64,000 nt of DNA from Saposhnikovia divaricata (Eukaryota > Streptophyta > Magnoliopsida > Apiales > Apiaceae): assembly GCA_036435485.1 (NCBI GenBank), contig CM071596.1:141249501-141313500 (forward strand), read 5' to 3'. Below are positions 60,106-64,000 of the stretch, piece by piece. The position numbers were made by a program, and so were the translations under genes. The stretch's first letter is position 1, and each line of letters starts with the position of its first letter. Under the pieces are notes generated by a model. It was not told where the DNA came from, did no database searches, and saw only the letters and a list, made by a program, of their open reading frames with translations.

Positions 60106-61167
60106 TTTTTCTTTTTTTTCTTGTTTTCTTTTTTTTATGAGAGCAATAAGAAACCATAATCCTCCTTTAGATTTAACTTGAAAATCGAATAACAAGGGAA
60201 CAAAACATATATTTCCTCAAAACTTATGAACAAAAGTAAACCCATTTTACACACCTTATTACTCCCTCAAGTTCCTACTAGCCTTTGACAAATTGGGATC
60301 AAGTATATGTAAGGCTGTTCAAGAAAAAGGTCTTAGGCGAGTAATGTGGTGTGTCACCGAAAGAATTTGATTAAGCTCAAAGGGGTAACTAATGGATCAC
60401 ATTAAAATGGTGTGGATATTTTGGAAATATTGGTTATTCCTAAATGCCTTTATCATCTTATCATCAATCAATGTCATGTGTTTCAAGAAAGAACTCAAAC
60501 AAGTGCTAGCAATGCAAATGACAAGTGGACACTCAAGCAAATGAATATAAATGCAAAAGATGTGCATATAGGCTCAAAACTCACTTGGTGTGGTAGAACA
60601 TAATCAATCTCAAGTAAAGGTATCCTCAATGCACCTACTTGTACTCAAAGCATGAAAACCAAATCATCTTACACCTAATCATGACCTTATAATTTCTTGC
60701 ACAAATCAAATAAGTCTACTAGTTTCACCTTGCTAGTGTAAGTGTGTGGACAAGAACTTATCAAATCACTTCTCAATCAAAAGTTAAAGGAACACAAGAT
60801 TATCATAGCATGTAAGGGTGCATCAAGCAACTAGCAATCAATTAACAAGACTAGAATTAGAACTCTACTATTTCCAATTCTACAACTCTTTTTGTGTTTT
60901 TTCTTTTTTTTTTCATTTTTTAATTTTTTGGATTTTCTGATTTTTATATTTACAATAAAAATCCTCCCCCATACCTAAATCATGCATTGTCCTCAATGTA
61001 TGCAAATGCAAGAGAAATGAGTAAATGAGAACGAGGTAATACTTGATAAGGGATGACGGAGACTGAAAACTTTTAAAAAAAATTATTAAAGAAAACAAAT
61101 CACACACACACACAATTCCTCCCCCATACCTGAATTTTACGAGGGGAGGCAAAGGAATAAAATCGAA
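59416..61167 (-). other. 3' noncoding region of element F
   Basis: No gene. An (AT)n run lies at about 60064-60097, followed by a T-rich tract. Two PPT-like runs (cctcccccatacct) lie near 60963 and 61121. Confidence 0.6.
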
Positions 61168-61782
61168 TTATCCGATGCTGGTAGGAAAATTGGGGTGCAA
61201 CTTTGAGAAAATATCAAGAAATTTTTGAAAATTTTCATTAGCAAAAATTTTCTCAAGCAAAATAGAATCATTCAACTTTATTGAACAAGTGTCACTAATG
61301 TTCTCCCTAAACCAACTTAAGGCTTCTTTATTTTGTTTAAGCAAATTAGAGACAATGAAATTTTGGTCATGGGTTGAATCACTAGGAATGACATAAGTTA
61401 AAGGTTCATCTTTTCCCAAGGGCTGTTGATCAAACTCGGGAAGATACAAAGTTGAGTCAAATGTAGGAGGTTTTCCCACGGGACTCTTAACAATGGTACT
61501 AGGTTTGACATGGTCATTATCAGATTTAGCTTCCCATTTAGAACAAGTGTGATTCAAGTCTCCTAACAACTCATCAAATGTAGGTGGTTCACCAACGGGA
61601 GTTTTAACAACGGCCTTAACACGAACATCCTCGGGTGGAGTCTCCCATTTGGAACAAATATCGTCTAACTCTCTCAACATCTCTTCCGAGGTCATATCCC
61701 TTAACGAATCAACATACTCTCGGTTAGACTCATGGTTGACTTTGAAATCCTCTTTGAGAAGAGACTCAATCTCACTATCCTA
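61168..61782 (-). pseudogene. Post-protease linker of element F
   Basis: Same frame as the protease, separated by one in-frame TAG (61780-61782). Residues show an imperfect internal duplication (CSKWE and VGxPPTFD occur twice), then a charged segment ending near FLDIFSKLHPNFPTSIG at the stop. In complete elements this linker would lead into RT, which is absent here. Confidence 0.65.
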
Positions 61783-62436
61783 AAGGTTTGACCAATTAAC
61801 AATGTCATCAACAAGATTAACCCCTATTGTTTGTTCATAAAGTTCATTGGGTTCTTTTCCGACATTAAAGATGTTAATGTTAATTGTCATATTACCAAAA
61901 GTGAGTTTCATCGAACCATCCCTACAATTAATCAAGGAATTAGATGTAGCAAGAAAAGGTCGACCTAGAATGATCGGGATTTGGTTCTTAGGATTCGTGA
62001 CGGGTTGAGTCTCGAGGACAACAAAGTCAACCGGAAAGATAAATTCACCAACCTTAATTAGCACATCCTCAATTATTCCCTTAGGTGTTTTGACAGAACG
62101 ATCGGCTAATTGAAATGTCTTGTTCGTCTTTTGAAGTTCGCCTAAACCTAGGGCTTGATAGACCAAAAATGGAAGGAGATTCACACTAGCGCCCAAGTCA
62201 AGTAACGCCTTGTCCACAAAAGTATTGCCTATGACACGTGAAATTGTAGGACAACCGGGGTCCTTATATTTCACGGGAATTTGGTTCGAAATAATTGAAC
62301 TAACATGAGAAGTCAAAAAGGCTTTCTTAGGGACGTGAGTGGAACGTTTATGAGCACACAAATCTTTTAGACACTTAGCATAAGAGGGAATTTGTTGAAT
62401 GGCATCTAAAAGAGGAATGTTGATCTCGACTTGCAT
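61780..62436 (-). pseudogene. Aspartic protease of element F
   Basis: 218 codons. NIPLLDAIQQIPSYAKCLKD (residues 6-25) is the conserved pre-protease segment. The active site is LDLGASVNLLP with Asp 80. The C-terminal motif IPIILGRPFLAT lies at 154-164. The Met is close to the deletion breakpoint; upstream in frame there is a stop within LTR sequence, so the real gag start is lost. The enzyme fold looks complete, but expression and function are doubtful. Confidence 0.8.
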
Positions 62437-62439
62437 GTT

Positions 62440-63043
62440 TGGTTAGCATTTTGCTACTTTGTCCACTAATGGGATTTACGAAAATAACGAAAACTATGGA
62501 AAAATAAACGAAAGACAACACAAGAAATTAAAGGAAATGAAATTTTTGCATTAAAATAAAAAGTGTTTACAAGATTTGAAACTAAAAAAACAAGAGATTA
62601 AAGCTACCCTAAAATCTAAGTTCATAAATACAAGGGGGGTGAGGGGGTATTTATAGGATAAGAATTAGGGTTAAGGGGGTGTTAGGTAAATCCCCACCAA
62701 ACATTTGTGGTGTGTGGTGGTGAAATCCTAGCCATCTATTTGTTTCCTTCCCCCTTAAGCTTTGATGAATGAATCTTGGCCATACACTTATTTAGTGTGT
62801 TGGGATGATCTCCACCTTCCACATGTCTTCAAAGATTCCTTTTTCACCAAGCTCCTAATTCTTTTTCCTTTTTTCATTTAAGTCTTTTTTCTTCCTCTTT
62901 TTATCTTCCTTGCTCTTTATTTCTTTATTTTGCCATTTCTTTATTTATTAACGAATTTCCTGAAATGTAACAAAATAAATTATTAAAATACGAGTTCAAG
63001 CAATAAATAGGTAATAAAAATATGAAAAAATATGCACTAATCA
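62440..63043 (-). mobile_element. Truncated 5' LTR of element F
   Basis: Matches 58654-59259, the transcription-start side of the LTR including the TATA box (62648-62657). Homology stops at TGGTTAG (62440), directly next to protease sequence. Confidence 0.87.
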
Positions 63044-63048
63044 TTGTC

Positions 63049-63144
63049 AAACATATATTACACATCTTTTGCTGATTTTTTTGTCATATATGATGACTTT
63101 GGGTGCCCATATGAGGTAGTACCACTTATGATGACATTTTTTTT
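63049..63144. other. Host sequence between element F and the solo LTR
   Basis: Short AT-rich stretch with no feature; its end (gatgacattttt) continues beyond the solo LTR. Confidence 0.5.
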
Positions 63145-63582
63145 TGTTAGGATTGCTTCCACTATAGATCAACGTTAGTCATACACAATAACAAACACGA
63201 AAGTAAAGAACACAATAAATTAACGTGGAAATCCCTCAATGGAGGGTAAAACCACCAATTCTCTCAACACTCTTGAAAACAATCACGGAATCACCTCACA
63301 TTGATCACAAAAGCTCTCTCTTATGTGTAACGCACAACTCTCTAACTTTTGCAATTCACCAAAATCCCTACAAATATCTATATTTATAGGCACCACAAAT
63401 ATTCTAATCCTAATCTATTTCAAATCCTATTTGTGACAATCACCATCTTTTCTTATATTAGATAGAAATCTTTCCACAATTAATATTCCTACTAAAATAA
63501 GAATTACCTTAATTATCACAAATTAGAATCTACTCATAATAAGATTCTTAATTTAATTAGGAATTCGGGGCGGACCCCAACA
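63145..63582 (-). mobile_element. Solo LTR, probably Ty1/copia
   Basis: 438 bp, TGTTAGGA to CCCCAACA on the plus strand, flanked by T-runs consistent with a TTTTT duplication. A minus-strand TATA box (CCTATAAATA) lies at 63381-63390. No internal region follows, so it is a solo LTR left by recombination. The assumed empty site resembles gacattttttggccat, present again near 63652. Confidence 0.75.
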
Positions 63583-64000
63583 TTTTTTGGCCATATTGGA
63601 TGGCATTTTGATCATAAGAAGGTGGTCATGTATCGTTAAAGACGATTTTGTGACATTTTTTGGCCATATTATAAGTATAGTATAGAAGATATATCCATAG
63701 TATTATACTAAAGCCAAAACATTAAAAGTTTTGATATTCATTTTGGTTCATGTTTTTATATGTTTTATTTAATATAGTCTCTAACCAAAAGATTCCCCTA
63801 TGGTTAGAGTTTATTATGTTATTTATAGATACTGGATTACAACCCATGCGATGCACGGGTTCTTTTAACATATTTTTTTTTTACTTTTTTATGTGATTAT
63901 TTTAATTGACTAATAGTTATTGTAATTGTAATTTAATATATCTAGTCATGTTAATTAGCTTCCATAATGAAATTTGTTTAAATAATTAATTAAAATAGTT
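63583..64000. other. Host sequence with a short direct repeat and a palindrome
   Basis: GACATTTTTTGGCCATATT near 63652 repeats the sequence around the solo LTR. An imperfect palindrome, AACCCATGCGATGCACGGGT, starts at 63841. No gene. Confidence 0.5.

Larger units (their letters stand above)
56961..63043 (-). mobile_element. Element F: Athila-like non-autonomous Ty3/gypsy element with internal deletion
   Basis: Flanked by TTGTC (56956-56960 and 63044-63048). Right to left: truncated 5' LTR (62440-63043), protease region, noncoding 3' region, PPT, full 3' LTR (56961-59259). The rest of the 5' LTR, the PBS and all of gag are missing between 62440 and the protease; RT, RNase H and integrase are absent too. 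LTR overlap divergence is about 3 percent by eye. Confidence 0.88.

Overview
The window is nuclear DNA of a flowering plant, most likely a eudicot. It is AT-rich and consists almost entirely of transposable elements: Ty3/gypsy elements of the Athila and Tekay/Del (chromovirus) types, Ty1/copia, and a CACTA DNA transposon. No intact host gene was found. I cannot name the species. Assignments rest on target-site duplications (TSDs), LTR ends, primer-binding sites (PBS), polypurine tracts (PPT) and protein motifs read from the sequence.

Layout. (1) 1-5717: element A, a minus-strand Athila-like element cut by the left edge. It has gag and protease but no reverse transcriptase or integrase, and one LTR (4007-5717). 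(2) 5718-7609: AT-rich spacer with a possible old LTR, ending in a host tandem-repeat unit. (3) 7610-54390: a nested 'Russian doll'. Element B (Athila type, minus, TSD AGCAT) holds a CACTA element (8904-13047, TSD ATA) in its 3' LTR and copia element C (13707-45929, TSD TAAAC) in its 3' untranslated region. C holds Tekay-type element D (14162-40970, TSD ATCTT) in its left LTR, and D holds Tekay-type element E (15023-28387, TSD TGCAA) in its own left LTR. (4) 54391-56960: host DNA with a perfect 204-bp tandem duplication and two unrecognised exon-like open stretches. (5) 56961-63043: element F (Athila-like, minus, TSD TTGTC), protease only, with a truncated 5' LTR. (6) 63145-63582: a solo copia-like LTR, then host DNA to the end.

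How the parts work together. Every element is a parasite copied through RNA, or for CACTA through DNA, and none looks autonomous today. B keeps one long RT-RNase H-integrase frame, but a catalytic integrase Asp is Gly and gag-protease is broken. D has a nearly complete gag-pol interrupted by six stops and a frameshift. E has decayed gag, protease, RT and RNase H but almost identical LTRs, so it was probably moved recently by enzymes from another copy. LTR divergence counted by eye falls with nesting depth: B and C about 3 percent, D about 2 percent, E about 0.5 percent.

The least expected signals are: an intact 197-codon acidic ORF between PBS and gag in D; a hairpin block shared by the 3' regions of B and F; a second block just after the coding region of A and B; a segment of reversed purine/pyrimidine strand bias inside E; and two Athila-like elements lacking pol (A and F).
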